Below the pieces are notes generated by a model. That model was not told the DNA's origin. It did not search any database and saw only the letters and a program-made list of their open reading frames with translations. From the NCBI GenBank assembly GCA_016211105.1, contig JACQSX010000036.1:1-64000 (forward strand): DNA of 64,000 bases, in the 5' to 3' direction. The translations under genes were made by a program, and so were the position numbers. Source of the stretch: Acidobacteriota bacterium (GTDB lineage: Bacteria > Acidobacteriota > UBA6911 > JACQSX01). This document shows, piece by piece, positions 9,548-17,003 of this stretch (positions are counted from its first letter, which is position 1; every line of letters starts with the position of its first letter).

Positions 9548-10124
9548 TGGAACCTTTCCCCTGAGTGGAGAACTTTTCCATGGCCTTGCGTAATCGTTGA
9601 GAAAAAGCAATCAGATCTTGGAAAGTGGCCTCTTTCTCTTGCCCAAGCACTTCGCGCAAAGGGTGAGACGGATAGACCCGAATCGAACGTCTGCCTGCAC
9701 TGTCCGTGATCACGCGAAATTGTCCCAGAGACCCGGCCAGAGTCCGGTTATGGCGCAGCAGATCCAGATACGAAAAGACCAAGTACTCCTGGTCGAGCAT
9801 GTACATCGGGCCATGGGATAACCCCATGGTCTGCTCTCCCACTGTGCCGCCGTATTCGATGAGTTCCACATGACGGTCCAGATTTCCCTTGATCGCTTCT
9901 TCTACCTGGAAGGTGTGCCGCGTAAAGATAAAACGCCCATCGTCGCTGCGGTAGCTCTCTTTTCTTTCCAGCTTTCCAATAAAGATGCAGTTCGTCTCTT
10001 GAAAGAAATCAGCCCCTCGGACGGCGAAGGAGCGCGCCTCGGCAACAACCAAATCCGCGCCGCCGAACCATGCAATTGCGACCATCGCGTAGAAGAGACC
10101 CAACCCCCATACTTTTGTCGTCAT
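9534..10124 (-). CDS. small exported hypothetical protein, partner of the metalloprotease
   Basis: The product is 196 residues. The ATG at 10124 was chosen because a signal peptide (MTTKVWGLG, then a hydrophobic core ending DLVVAEA) follows directly; an upstream extension of 70 codons looks non-coding. The mature domain starts with an ADxxFxxTNCIFIGKLERKES strand, then FTRHTFQVEEAIKG and VELIEYGGTVG, the pattern of beta-barrel domains found beside secreted metalloproteases in Acidobacteriota and Myxococcota, sometimes compared to TIMP/NTR folds. That comparison is from memory of such pairs and not proven here. Its 3' end overlaps the protease start by 14 bp, so the two are coupled; inhibitor, chaperone or anchor are possible roles. 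Confidence 0.65.
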   Translation of the reverse strand: MTTKVWGLGLFYAMVAIAWFGGADLVVAEARSFAVRGADFFQETNCIFIGKLERKESYRSDDGRFIFTRHTFQVEEAIKGNLDRHVELIEYGGTVGEQTMGLSHGPMYMLDQEYLVFSYLDLLRHNRTLAGSLGQFRVITDSAGRRSIRVYPSHPLREVLGQEKEATFQDLIAFSQRLRKAMEKFSTQGKGSNAER

Positions 10125-10225
10125 GTTTGCCTCATCTTGCCAAACATAATTAGGCACTGGACCCCTTCCACTCGTCAAGGGACAAGATCGGACGCGGGAT
10201 AGGGACGGCCAACTTGAATTGTGGG

Positions 10226-10255
10226 TTGACTTCTTATGCCGCCCAGCCTCATATT
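10226..10255 (+). promoter_or_regulatory. candidate sigma-70 promoter for the rlpA-like gene
   Basis: TTGACT at 10226-10231 and CATATT at 10250-10255 are separated by 18 bp. Transcription would start near 10262, which leaves the ATG at 10265 almost leaderless and favours the downstream TTG at 10313 as the translation start. The C10 tract then lies in the 5' untranslated region. Confidence 0.4.
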
Positions 10256-10282
10256 GGCTTTGGGATGGGACGTTGCTTCGTA

Positions 10283-10292
10283 CCCCCCCCCC
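10283..10292 (+). repeat. poly-C tract (10 consecutive C) before the rlpA-like start
   Basis: An uninterrupted run of ten cytosines lies 20 bp before the preferred TTG start of the RlpA-like lipoprotein. If translation instead begins at the ATG at 10265, the run is inside the coding sequence and a slip of one base would shift the frame before the lipobox. Runs of this length are prone to slippage in replication and in sequencing. Confidence 0.8.
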
Positions 10293-10312
10293 ACAATTTT
10301 GGTACCTGGACA

Positions 10313-10729
10313 TTGAGCAAGCGCAAGCTGGCAATACTGCTTATCGTGCTCCTGTTGACCGCCTGTGGCAAAAAAGGCCGGGTTTCGGCCCCGTCCACCA
10401 CGCTTTCAGGAAAAGTCCAGAAAGGACTGGCCAGTTTTTATGGACAGGGAGATGGATATCACGGCAGGACCACTGCCAGCGGCGAGCGCTTTGACAAGAA
10501 CAAATTGACAGCGGCCCACTACAGCCTGCCTTTCGGAACCCGGGTGAGAGTGAGAAACCTGAAGACCGACAAGAAAGTGGTGGTGCGGATTAACGATCGG
10601 CTTCCTCTAGAGACTACTCGCAAAGGGCGGATTATTGATCTCTCTTATGCGGCTGCAAAAGCCTTGCGTATGGTCCGAGAGGGAGTGGTTCCAGTCATTG
10701 TTGAAATCCTTTCCATGCCCAGCGATTAG
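10313..10729 (+). CDS. rlpA: RlpA-like lipoprotein (double-psi beta-barrel, septal ring family)
   Basis: This 138-residue lipoprotein has a TTG start followed by [17 protein letters not shown], a textbook signal II sequence with lipobox LTAC. The mature part holds the RlpA double-psi beta-barrel: [20 protein letters not shown], then [26 protein letters not shown] and [13 protein letters not shown]. The residues expected for peptidoglycan (naked-glycan) cleavage in this fold, the HGRxTASGE region and the ND pair, are present. There is no SPOR domain, so it is the short form. It acts on peptidoglycan from the outer membrane. An alternative ATG at 10265 would add 16 residues encoded across the C10 tract, giving a poorer signal peptide. 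Confidence 0.82.
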   Translation: MSKRKLAILLIVLLLTACGKKGRVSAPSTTLSGKVQKGLASFYGQGDGYHGRTTASGERFDKNKLTAAHYSLPFGTRVRVRNLKTDKKVVVRINDRLPLETTRKGRIIDLSYAAAKALRMVREGVVPVIVEILSMPSD

Positions 10730-11173
10730 TGTCCCGTCTCCGTTGCTCAGGCGCCAATAAAAGATCGGTTGGAGACATAGCGGCTTCTCCCAAATTTCCG
10801 CATCGCCGTTGTCAGCTCACTGTTTGTTTGAATCTCAAGCGGATCGGCTCTATGCTTACCTGTCAACGTTAGCCCAGCTTCGTCACCGAACTGCGCGCAG
10901 TTCGGTGACGAAGCTGGGCTAGAAAGAGCATTTATGGACCGACCGCGCCACCCAATCGTTACTAGGCCATGGAAGACAGAACGCTTGAGGAAACCCCTTA
11001 AACATGCCCGACTTAAGACAGGACCAAAGAAGGGGCGCTCTGCAGGCGCCCTACCAGGGAAGCGCCGCGCGTGAAGGACCCTCCAAAGAACTGCGCGACA
11101 AGGCGCATGCCGCTGCTGTTGAAGCCGTTCCACGGTCATTTGTTATCGGCTGATCCTATTCTCATATCACCGT
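10730..11173. other. 444-bp intergenic region with a long palindrome, no supported gene
   Basis: Between the RlpA-like gene and the next plus-strand gene I find no reading frame with a ribosome-binding site and a recognisable product. A 130-codon minus-strand frame crosses the palindrome but has an arginine- and proline-rich composition typical of a shadow frame. The palindrome at 10870-10921 is the only strong structure. The sequence could hold a non-coding RNA or decayed mobile DNA. Confidence 0.5.
10870..10921. repeat. 52-bp perfect palindrome with no spacer
   Basis: The two 26-bp arms are exact reverse complements and meet directly at a central CGCG, with no loop. The left arm begins TAGCCCAGCTTCGTCACCGA and the right arm ends with its complement. 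Identity stops at 10869/10922. Such a structure would form a cruciform or a very stable RNA hairpin and is normally unstable in bacterial replication. It lacks a T-run on either side, so it is not a standard intrinsic terminator. Confidence 0.95.
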
Positions 11174-12091
11174 ATGCAGCATAAACGCGCATGTAGTGGA
11201 GCGTTGGTCCCCGCGGTTTGTCTCGCAGTCTCGCTCAGTCTGGGTTCAATGAAAGGTCCAGCAGCGCCGAAGAAACATGGGAAACACGACCGGTTGGTAC
11301 TGGGTTCCTGGAACGCGCCACGCAATCTAGGTGCGGATTATTTTCAGTTACTGGCCGATCTCAAATTCACTCACACATTGTATTGGAGGAGCCCTGAAAT
11401 CAACCCTATACAGTGGCAACGCGATTTGGATCGCGCCCAGCAGTTTGGTATCCACCTGATATTCGATAGTTGGCAGCCATCGGCGATTCCATCCGAATGG
11501 CTGGACATGGTCTTGAAGACCGCCTGTTCTCATCCGGCCTTTGCGGGAGTGTATGCTCCCGACGAGCCAGGCTACCGATTTCCTCTGGAAAACCCGGCGC
11601 GCAAACCTCATGTGGAGGAATTCAGAGCTGCCTACGAGAAAATACGACAGTGCGCGCAGGCCGTTTTGTTTCAAGTCGACGCCTCGGACGCCGAAGAAAT
11701 TTGGGTACGCCGCTTTCTACCCTTCAGCACTGTCTTCGGTCTGGATATCTACCCCTACCCATCCAGAACCGATTGGAAAGAACGCGTGCGGCGGGCGACA
11801 CGCCAGGCGGCTACGTGGGCGGACAAGCGACCTGTGTGGATGGTCCTTCAGGGCCACGGCCGAGCCGACTGGTATAACTACGCCACTCACCATCTTCAGT
11901 TGAAGATCCCAGAGGAGAAGGGGGAACGCCCACCAGTAGAGGTGTTGCTGGAAATGGCTGAGACGGCGCTGGCTTCAGGCGCTAGTGGAATTTGGTGGTG
12001 GTCGTTCGAACTCTACGACTGGCGAGACTCCAAGGAGCGCCAGTTCATCCTTCAATTTCGAGAGGTCAATAGAAAATTGAGGGGAAAGTAG
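11174..12091 (+). CDS. exported glycoside-hydrolase-like TIM-barrel protein
   Basis: This 305-residue protein has a signal peptide (residues 1 to about 32, hydrophobic core PAVCLAVSLSLGS). The sequence then runs through alternating strand/helix units typical of an (alpha/beta)8 barrel: LVLGSWNAPRNLG, FTHTLYWRSPEI, GIHLIFDSWQ, FAGVYAPDEPG (acidic pair at a strand end, placed like a glycosidase acid/base), VFGLDIYPYP, KRPVWMVLQGHG and GASGIWWWSFELYDW with a late acidic residue at a strand end. That pattern resembles GH-like proteins related to family 42 or DUF4434-type barrels. No family can be assigned with certainty and no substrate is indicated. It stands alone, with no overlapping neighbours. 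Confidence 0.6.
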   Translation: MQHKRACSGALVPAVCLAVSLSLGSMKGPAAPKKHGKHDRLVLGSWNAPRNLGADYFQLLADLKFTHTLYWRSPEINPIQWQRDLDRAQQFGIHLIFDSWQPSAIPSEWLDMVLKTACSHPAFAGVYAPDEPGYRFPLENPARKPHVEEFRAAYEKIRQCAQAVLFQVDASDAEEIWVRRFLPFSTVFGLDIYPYPSRTDWKERVRRATRQAATWADKRPVWMVLQGHGRADWYNYATHHLQLKIPEEKGERPPVEVLLEMAETALASGASGIWWWSFELYDWRDSKERQFILQFREVNRKLRGK

Positions 12092-12225
12092 ACAGCGCCC
12101 AGTGTGGAACATCCACAATCTGAAAAGAACTTCCCCAATTGGCATTCTTTCCTACCCGAAATCTGATGGCACCGGCTCAGCTCGCAACGGGTCGCACACA
12201 TGGCAATCCAGATTCTCACTCGCGC

Positions 12226-12231
12226 TATAAT
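12226..12231 (+). promoter_or_regulatory. candidate -10 element (TATAAT) for the YtxH gene
   Basis: A consensus TATAAT lies about 100 bp before the YtxH start, in a 238-bp gap. The best upstream match for a -35 element (TGGCAA at 12201-12206) is at a long 19-bp spacing, so only the -10 is convincing. Confidence 0.35.
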
Positions 12232-12329
12232 GTTTGAGAAGGCTGGACTAATCCATCGGGGTTCTTGGACTTCTGGTCATCTGCAAATTTTGACAGGAAG
12301 CAAGGCACCTCACAAAGGGAGGACGGCTT

Positions 12330-12665
12330 ATGGCTCAAGGCAGCAATAGCAAACTGAATGCGGCTGTTTTATTGCTGAGCGGCGCCGCACTCGGCGCCAC
12401 TCTGGCTCTGCTGTTTGCTCCACAAAGCGGAAAGAAAACGCGGCGCGATCTGCAGAGGACCGGAAGACAGGCATTGGATCGGGCGGAGGCATTCCAACAG
12501 GAGTTGCGCGACCACGTTGACGATTTGGTCGAGAGCATTGTTGAAACCAGCAGCGAAGGTTTGGAAAAGGGCCGCGCACTGACAGAAAAGGTCGTAGCTG
12601 CGTTAGAAAGCGGACGCAGGACATTGGAGAACGGGAAGAATCGGGTGCAGCAACTCTTCCACTAA
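12330..12665 (+). CDS. YtxH domain-containing protein
   Basis: This 111-residue protein has an ATG behind a strong AAAGGGAGGA ribosome-binding site. It has one N-terminal membrane segment (about residues 10-30, AAVLLLSGAALGATLALLFA) followed directly by PQSGKKTRRDL, the signature of YtxH/gas-vesicle-like general stress proteins. An amphipathic, coiled-coil-prone tail (residues 40-111) follows. These proteins are membrane-anchored and often induced by general stress, but their biochemical role is unknown. A second YtxH protein of the same build is encoded on the opposite strand about 600 bp further on, and the two face each other around a DUF948-like gene. Confidence 0.85.
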   Translation: MAQGSNSKLNAAVLLLSGAALGATLALLFAPQSGKKTRRDLQRTGRQALDRAEAFQQELRDHVDDLVESIVETSSEGLEKGRALTEKVVAALESGRRTLENGKNRVQQLFH

Positions 12666-12714
12666 TGAGTGGCCGGGTAGCAAAGGCTGCAATCAGCACT
12701 GCGCTGTTTACCCG

Positions 12715-13242
12715 TCAAATGAACATTTCCTCGTCTTGGGAGACGGGCCGCAGGTGAGTGCTCCTTTTTCTTGAAAACAAGTAGTCAAAACCGGTGCGGA
12801 TGCCCCTGACAATAGAAGCAATTTCCATCGCAGGAGCCAAGATATCCCGCTGAATGGTGGAGCTAATCTGCTCAAACTTCTGGACCGTGTCGGTGACGAT
12901 GTAATCTACTTTTCCGGCCTGGCATCTTACAGCTTCCGTGACTTCTTGCAGGAAAGAATCGATCTCGTCGGTGCGACGCCGCGCGATCTCTACCATTTCG
13001 CTGACATTTTCACTTACGGACTTGGCTGCCACGCTAAGCGGTTTCAGCGAATCGAATAGGAGGCCTGCCTGAGCCATGAGTTGGTCGGCCCGACGCTCTA
13101 GGTCGTCTAAGACTTTTTGACGGCGCGTCGCCGCCGCTTTGAAACGCCGAGCAATCATCAGCAGAGCGATTCCCTGCAACAGAAATCCGCCGGCCGTCAG
13201 CGCCACCAGTATCAGCATCCAGCCCGTGCTCGTATCCGTCAT
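12715..13242 (-). CDS. DUF948-like membrane-anchored coiled-coil protein
   Basis: This 175-residue protein has a single N-terminal transmembrane segment (about residues 9-30, MLILVALTAGGFLLQGIALLMI), then a long helical region with heptad-like spacing, including the LFDSLKPLSVAAKSVSENVSEMVE stretch typical of DUF948/YtxG-like proteins. The tail (FDYLFSRKRSTH) is basic. It is 13 bp downstream of a YtxH gene on the same strand, and DUF948-YtxH pairs recur in Gram-positive and acidobacterial genomes. They are presumed to form a membrane stress complex. The function is not established. Confidence 0.75.
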   Translation of the reverse strand: MTDTSTGWMLILVALTAGGFLLQGIALLMIARRFKAAATRRQKVLDDLERRADQLMAQAGLLFDSLKPLSVAAKSVSENVSEMVEIARRRTDEIDSFLQEVTEAVRCQAGKVDYIVTDTVQKFEQISSTIQRDILAPAMEIASIVRGIRTGFDYLFSRKRSTHLRPVSQDEEMFI

Positions 13243-13255
13243 CTGCTTCTGTGAT

Positions 13256-13588
13256 CTACGAGTCCTCGCCCAACTTGGCCTTCTCTTCCCGATATGCCTG
13301 TTTGCCTGCTTCCATCGCGGCGCTCAACTGTTCTCTCTGGCGATTGAACACTTCAACACTTCGATCCACCAAGTCACCTGCCTGATCTTGCACACGGCGA
13401 CCGGTCGAGTCTACCAGATCCCGAAACTCCCGGCCTTTCGTTGTGAGATACTCAGCGCCGTCTTTTGCCCTTTCTGCAATCAGGTCTCGTGTCTCCTTGC
13501 CAGATTTGGGCGCAAGCAAAAGAGCCAGCGAAGCGCCCACAAAGCCCCCGACCAGGAAGTAAAGAAAACTTTCACCCGGTTTGCTCAT
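13256..13588 (-). CDS. YtxH domain-containing protein (second copy)
   Basis: This 110-residue protein starts at the ATG at 13588, which sits behind GGAGG at good spacing; an upstream in-frame extension of 30 codons lacks such a site. The build matches the other YtxH protein: a glycine-rich membrane segment (FLYFLVGGFVGASLALLLA), then PKSGKETRDLIAERAKDG, then a charged helical tail ending EEKAKLGEDS. It leads a two-gene unit with the DUF948-like protein. Divergently, thiD begins 72 bp away, so the intergenic gap must hold promoters for both directions. Confidence 0.85.
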   Translation of the reverse strand: MSKPGESFLYFLVGGFVGASLALLLAPKSGKETRDLIAERAKDGAEYLTTKGREFRDLVDSTGRRVQDQAGDLVDRSVEVFNRQREQLSAAMEAGKQAYREEKAKLGEDS

Positions 13589-13660
13589 CGATTTACCTCC
13601 GCGCGCAACTGAGTGTAAGCTACCATCGACGGTAAGTGAAGTCAATTCACACAAGCGGCT

Positions 13661-14509
13661 ATGCGCGCCAACAGACATTCGAAGAACAAGTCATCCAAAC
13701 CCAAAATTGCCCTGACCATCGCGGGCTCCGACAGCGGCGGCTGCGCCGGCATCCAGGCTGATCTCCGGACGTTTCGCAATCTGGGAGTCCATGGAACGTG
13801 CGCCATCACCTGCGTGACCGCCCAGAACACGGTGGGTGTTCAGGATATAGTATTTCTACCTCCCCGCATTGTTGAGGCACAAATAAGATCGACGGTTGCC
13901 GACCTTGGCTGCGACGCCGCCAAGACGGGGATGCTGGGCAATCAGTCCCTGGTAAGAGCCGTAGCGCGCGCAGTAAGACAATTCACCATCCGAAATCTTG
14001 TAATCGACCCTGTCATGGTCTCAACCTCTGGGGCTACTTTACTCCGCCCAGAGGCCATCCACGACTTACGCGATCGCTTGATCCCGCTCGGCACGCTGGT
14101 CACACCCAATCTGTGGGAAGCGGAACTACTCAGCGGGAAATCGGTCCGTACCATCGAAGCGATGAAGGCAGCAGCGGCTTTTGTCTTTGATCACTCCGGG
14201 TGCCCGGTACTGGTTAAGGGAGGTCACCTATCAGGCAGGCCCGTTGACATTTTCTATGATGGCGCCTCTTTTTCCCGCTTTTCCACACCGCGGGTTCATA
14301 CCGGTCACACCCATGGCTCAGGGTGCACCCTGGCCGCGGCGATTACCGCTTTCCTTGCCCGCGGAATGGCTTTGCAAGACGCCATTGCCGGCGCCAAGGA
14401 CTATGTCCACAGAGCGTTGAAAAATGCGTACCCCGTAGGCGAGGGACCAGGCCCTTTGGGTGATCCCGAAGAACTGCGTCCGGACATTACAAGCCGGCGA
14501 GAGGAATGA
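13661..14509 (+). CDS. thiD: hydroxymethylpyrimidine/phosphomethylpyrimidine kinase
   Basis: The product is 282 residues, the usual length for ThiD plus about 15 basic residues in front ([13 protein letters not shown]). It phosphorylates HMP and HMP-P for the pyrimidine half of thiamine. The ribokinase-fold motifs are present: [17 protein letters not shown] (substrate loop, with Cys where the second glycine of GGAGIQAD usually lies), [30 protein letters not shown] and [13 protein letters not shown] (anion hole and catalytic region). No other thi gene is nearby and no TPP riboswitch is visible in the short upstream gap. Confidence 0.93.
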   Translation: MRANRHSKNKSSKPKIALTIAGSDSGGCAGIQADLRTFRNLGVHGTCAITCVTAQNTVGVQDIVFLPPRIVEAQIRSTVADLGCDAAKTGMLGNQSLVRAVARAVRQFTIRNLVIDPVMVSTSGATLLRPEAIHDLRDRLIPLGTLVTPNLWEAELLSGKSVRTIEAMKAAAAFVFDHSGCPVLVKGGHLSGRPVDIFYDGASFSRFSTPRVHTGHTHGSGCTLAAAITAFLARGMALQDAIAGAKDYVHRALKNAYPVGEGPGPLGDPEELRPDITSRREE

Positions 14510-14594
14510 AGGAAGATGTTTCCGATCTAGCTTTCGACGCCCGGGAGATAAGGGAACCGAAAATGATGGCGGACAACAACGCAACGCTTACGTC

Positions 14595-14627
14595 CCACGT
14601 TGATGTTCACGTGCCACGTTGACGTGG
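14595..14627. repeat. CCACGTTGA direct repeat with a CCACGT/ACGTGG dyad
   Basis: Two copies of CCACGTTGA start at 14595 and 14614; the second extends into a 14-bp dyad CCACGT-TG-ACGTGG (14614-14627). It lies between the converging thiD and AI-2E-transporter genes. It may be a weak bidirectional terminator hairpin or a protein-binding site. No T-run follows. Confidence 0.4.
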
Positions 14628-14705
14628 TCGCGAACGCAGTCGAGATTATAAGCGTAGTCGGCTTTTGATTTTGATTGCGCCCTTCACACGTTCTGAGCTG
14701 TTGCG

Positions 14706-15764
14706 TTAGTCAGCACTCCCGTTAAACTCCAACTTCACCATATCCAAAACGGTCACCATAAATGCTACGATCATAGGCCCCACGACCAAACCCGAGAAAC
14801 CAAAGATGGAGATACCACCGAGAATGCCAAAAAAGATCAACAGAGTATGCATATCGCGGGAAGTGGTCCGAATCATCAGTGGCCGTAGGATGTTGTCCAA
14901 CAAGGAAATCACAAATACGCCATAAGCCGCCAGGATCAAGGCGCTAGGCCAGTTGCCGAGCAATAACAAGTAGATGGAAGCCGGCACCCATACCAAGCCC
15001 GCCCCGACCATCGGGACCAGAGACGTGAAGGCGGCCAGCGTTCCTAAGAGACCCGCATTTTGGAACTTCAGTATCCACAGGATCAACCACGTCGCTACAC
15101 CCTGGGCGGTTGCCGTGACAAAGCTTCCGAAGAACGTAGCATAAATCGTCTCTTTGAATCGATCCACCATACGACGCTGATGCCCTGGACTGAGCGGCAC
15201 GAACTCCATAACCTCATGCAAGAACGATTTGCCATCCCGAAACAAGAAAAACAGAGTAAAGAGCATGATGAAAAAGTCAGCTACCAGAGTCGCAAAACCA
15301 GCTACAATGGCGGAACTGTTCCGCACCAGGAACAATCCAGCTTCCCGAATGGCGGCCTGCGCGCTTGCCCCCAGATCCGCGCCGGGAAGACCCAATGCTT
15401 TGGTTGCTCGATCCCACAAGACAAGCAATCGTTGGCTTCCCGCAATAGGGAAACTTCCTTCCTTCACACCTCGGTCGTACTCAACAAATGCCCGCTGAAT
15501 CTCGCTGGCCAATGTAACAGCTACCAGAAACGTGGGGAGGATGATCAGAAAAGTGACCAACATGCACATGAGGAAAGCGGACAGGTTGGGACGATTCCCT
15601 AATTTCTTGCTGACGAATTTATAACAAGGATAAAACAGCGTGGCAACGACGGCCGCCAGAAGAACAGGAGTGAGAAACGGGGATAAGATCACCACAAAAA
15701 GCGCCAAAACCACGACCAGGCATGTCACCAAAAAGAGGCGCGATAGCTTAGGACTGAAGGCCAT
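14706..15764 (-). CDS. AI-2E family transporter (PerM/YdiK-like)
   Basis: This 352-residue membrane protein starts at the ATG at 15764, inside the 3' end of nth (17-bp overlap). The usual pattern for the family is present: two close N-terminal hairpin segments (FLVTCLVVVLALFVVILSPF and VLLAAVVATLFYPCYKFV), a long soluble middle, and C-terminal segments with GVATWLILWILKFQNAGLLGTLAAF, VPMVGAGLVWVPA and IFGFSGLVVGPMIVAFM. The PxxG and GxLxxxxxxxP motifs are intact. Members export AI-2, or act as ion antiporters or permeases; the family name does not fix the substrate. It forms a two-gene unit with nth. Confidence 0.88.
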   Translation of the reverse strand: MAFSPKLSRLFLVTCLVVVLALFVVILSPFLTPVLLAAVVATLFYPCYKFVSKKLGNRPNLSAFLMCMLVTFLIILPTFLVAVTLASEIQRAFVEYDRGVKEGSFPIAGSQRLLVLWDRATKALGLPGADLGASAQAAIREAGLFLVRNSSAIVAGFATLVADFFIMLFTLFFLFRDGKSFLHEVMEFVPLSPGHQRRMVDRFKETIYATFFGSFVTATAQGVATWLILWILKFQNAGLLGTLAAFTSLVPMVGAGLVWVPASIYLLLLGNWPSALILAAYGVFVISLLDNILRPLMIRTTSRDMHTLLIFFGILGGISIFGFSGLVVGPMIVAFMVTVLDMVKLEFNGSAD

Positions 15765-16437
15765 CGACCACCTCGTGGTAATAATCACAGACCGTGGTAA
15801 GGTTGCACTGGTGGCACAGCGGCTTCCGTGCTTGGCACACCCGCCGCCCATGCCATATGAGCTGGTGGGCGAATGAAATCCAACGCTGTTGTGGAATCTG
15901 GCGTATCAGGTCCTGCTCGATTTTTTCCGGATCATCATTTTCCGTCAGACCCAGACGCTGCGACACACGACGCACGTGCGTGTCGACGACAATACCGGCC
16001 GGAATATCGTACGCGGTCCCCAGAACCACGTTGGCCGTCTTGCGTGCCACCCCGGGGAGCTGCAGTAAGTCCTTCATACGGGCCGGGACATCGCCTCCGA
16101 ATTCTTCCACCAACATGGCCGCCGCGCCCTGGACACTCTTTCGTTTATTTCTGAAAAATCCAGTGGACCGAATCTCCTGCTCCAGCTCTTGTGGGTCGGC
16201 TTTGGCATAGTCCCGAGCGGTTTTGTATTTCTCAAAGAGCCGCGCCGTGACCCGGTTAACGCGTTCATCCGTGCACTGCGCCGACAATATCGTGGCAACC
16301 AGAAGTTCCAATGGATTTCTAAATTGCAGCGCGCACCGCGCATCGGGATAGGCTTCATTGAGCCGCTGCAGCATGGCTTGCACCCTTTTTGGAACCTTTC
16401 TTGTTCGGCTCTTTTTAGGTCTCTTGGATCGCGCCAT
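15748..16437 (-). CDS. nth: endonuclease III
   Basis: This 229-residue DNA glycosylase/AP lyase removes oxidised pyrimidines in base-excision repair. The helix-hairpin-helix LPGVARKTANVV carries the Schiff-base lysine, VDTHVRRVSQRLG carries the catalytic aspartate, and the C-terminal loop has four cysteines in the C-x6-C-x2-C-x5-C spacing (CQARKPLCHQCNLTTVC) for the [4Fe-4S] cluster. The N-terminus has an extra basic stretch (RSKRPKKSRTRKVPKR). It overlaps the transporter gene by 17 bp, and the stretch to the next plus-strand gene is 326 bp. Confidence 0.95.
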   Translation of the reverse strand: MARSKRPKKSRTRKVPKRVQAMLQRLNEAYPDARCALQFRNPLELLVATILSAQCTDERVNRVTARLFEKYKTARDYAKADPQELEQEIRSTGFFRNKRKSVQGAAAMLVEEFGGDVPARMKDLLQLPGVARKTANVVLGTAYDIPAGIVVDTHVRRVSQRLGLTENDDPEKIEQDLIRQIPQQRWISFAHQLIWHGRRVCQARKPLCHQCNLTTVCDYYHEVVDGLQS

Positions 16438-16763
16438 ATCGTCGTCTCATGCGCCATGCCCGGTCCGCCGTCGGATACTCTTAACCATCCCCGGTCAGAT
16501 CGCTGCTGGGTGTTCTAGCTTATCCGCATGCCGATCCGCTGGCCAGTTCAAATCCGCAGTTGCCCCTCGGGCCGGGCGAACAATCGCCGATCACCTGTCG
16601 GACACCCACAAAAAGTTGCCAACTTCATTGCTAGAGGCGCATCTTATAGGTGGCGGTTGGGCAGTAAAGGCAACTACGCAAAATTGCAACGGAGTAGTTG
16701 GAGCGGTCTTTGTGCCGGTCGCTTTCACGTCCTTGTAATGGCACAGGCGAAAAGATAATCAAG
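16438..16763. other. 326-bp intergenic region between divergent nth and CxxCH genes
   Basis: This gap should contain promoters for nth (minus) and for the small CxxCH protein (plus). I see no clear consensus pair: TTGCCA near 16617 and TCTTAT near 16643 are spaced too widely (about 20 bp). No hairpin, repeat or reading frame stands out. Confidence 0.4.
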
Positions 16764-17003
16764 ATGATCAAAAGGAAAGTCCTATTCTGGATCTGGTTAC
16801 TGATGACCGGCGCAAGCCTCTTTTTCTTCACATTCCAAACCAAAGCGACGCTCAAATACAAGAAGGAAACGGACAAACCCTGCACCTTCTGCCATGCCGG
16901 CATCCCTCGCAGAGGCGACGAAGACCCCCAACTGACCGAAGACGGCAAAAAGTTTAGGGAAAACGGTTACAAGCTGACCGAGGAGCAGAAACACAAGCCT
17001 TAA
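16764..17003 (+). CDS. small membrane-anchored protein with a CxxCH heme-binding motif
   Basis: This 79-residue protein starts at the ATG at 16764. An N-terminal membrane anchor (FWIWLLMTGASLFFFTF) is followed by a short polar domain containing CTFCHAGIP, one c-type heme attachment site. A charged C-terminus (FRENGYKLTEEQKHKP) follows. It is too small for a standard cytochrome c fold, but NapC-like or cytochrome c7-type fragments and many acidobacterial small monoheme proteins look like this. It is convergent with glgC, overlapping by 4 bp, so no functional tie with glycogen metabolism is implied. No distal methionine ligand is obvious. Confidence 0.7.
   Translation: MIKRKVLFWIWLLMTGASLFFFTFQTKATLKYKKETDKPCTFCHAGIPRRGDEDPQLTEDGKKFRENGYKLTEEQKHKP

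Noticed and set aside
10747-11139. A 130-codon minus-strand frame over the palindrome
   Set aside because: No ribosome-binding site, composition rich in Arg and Pro, no family motif. Probably a shadow frame.
13589-13660. TPP riboswitch before thiD
   Set aside because: The 72-bp gap lacks the conserved CUGAGA element and is too short.
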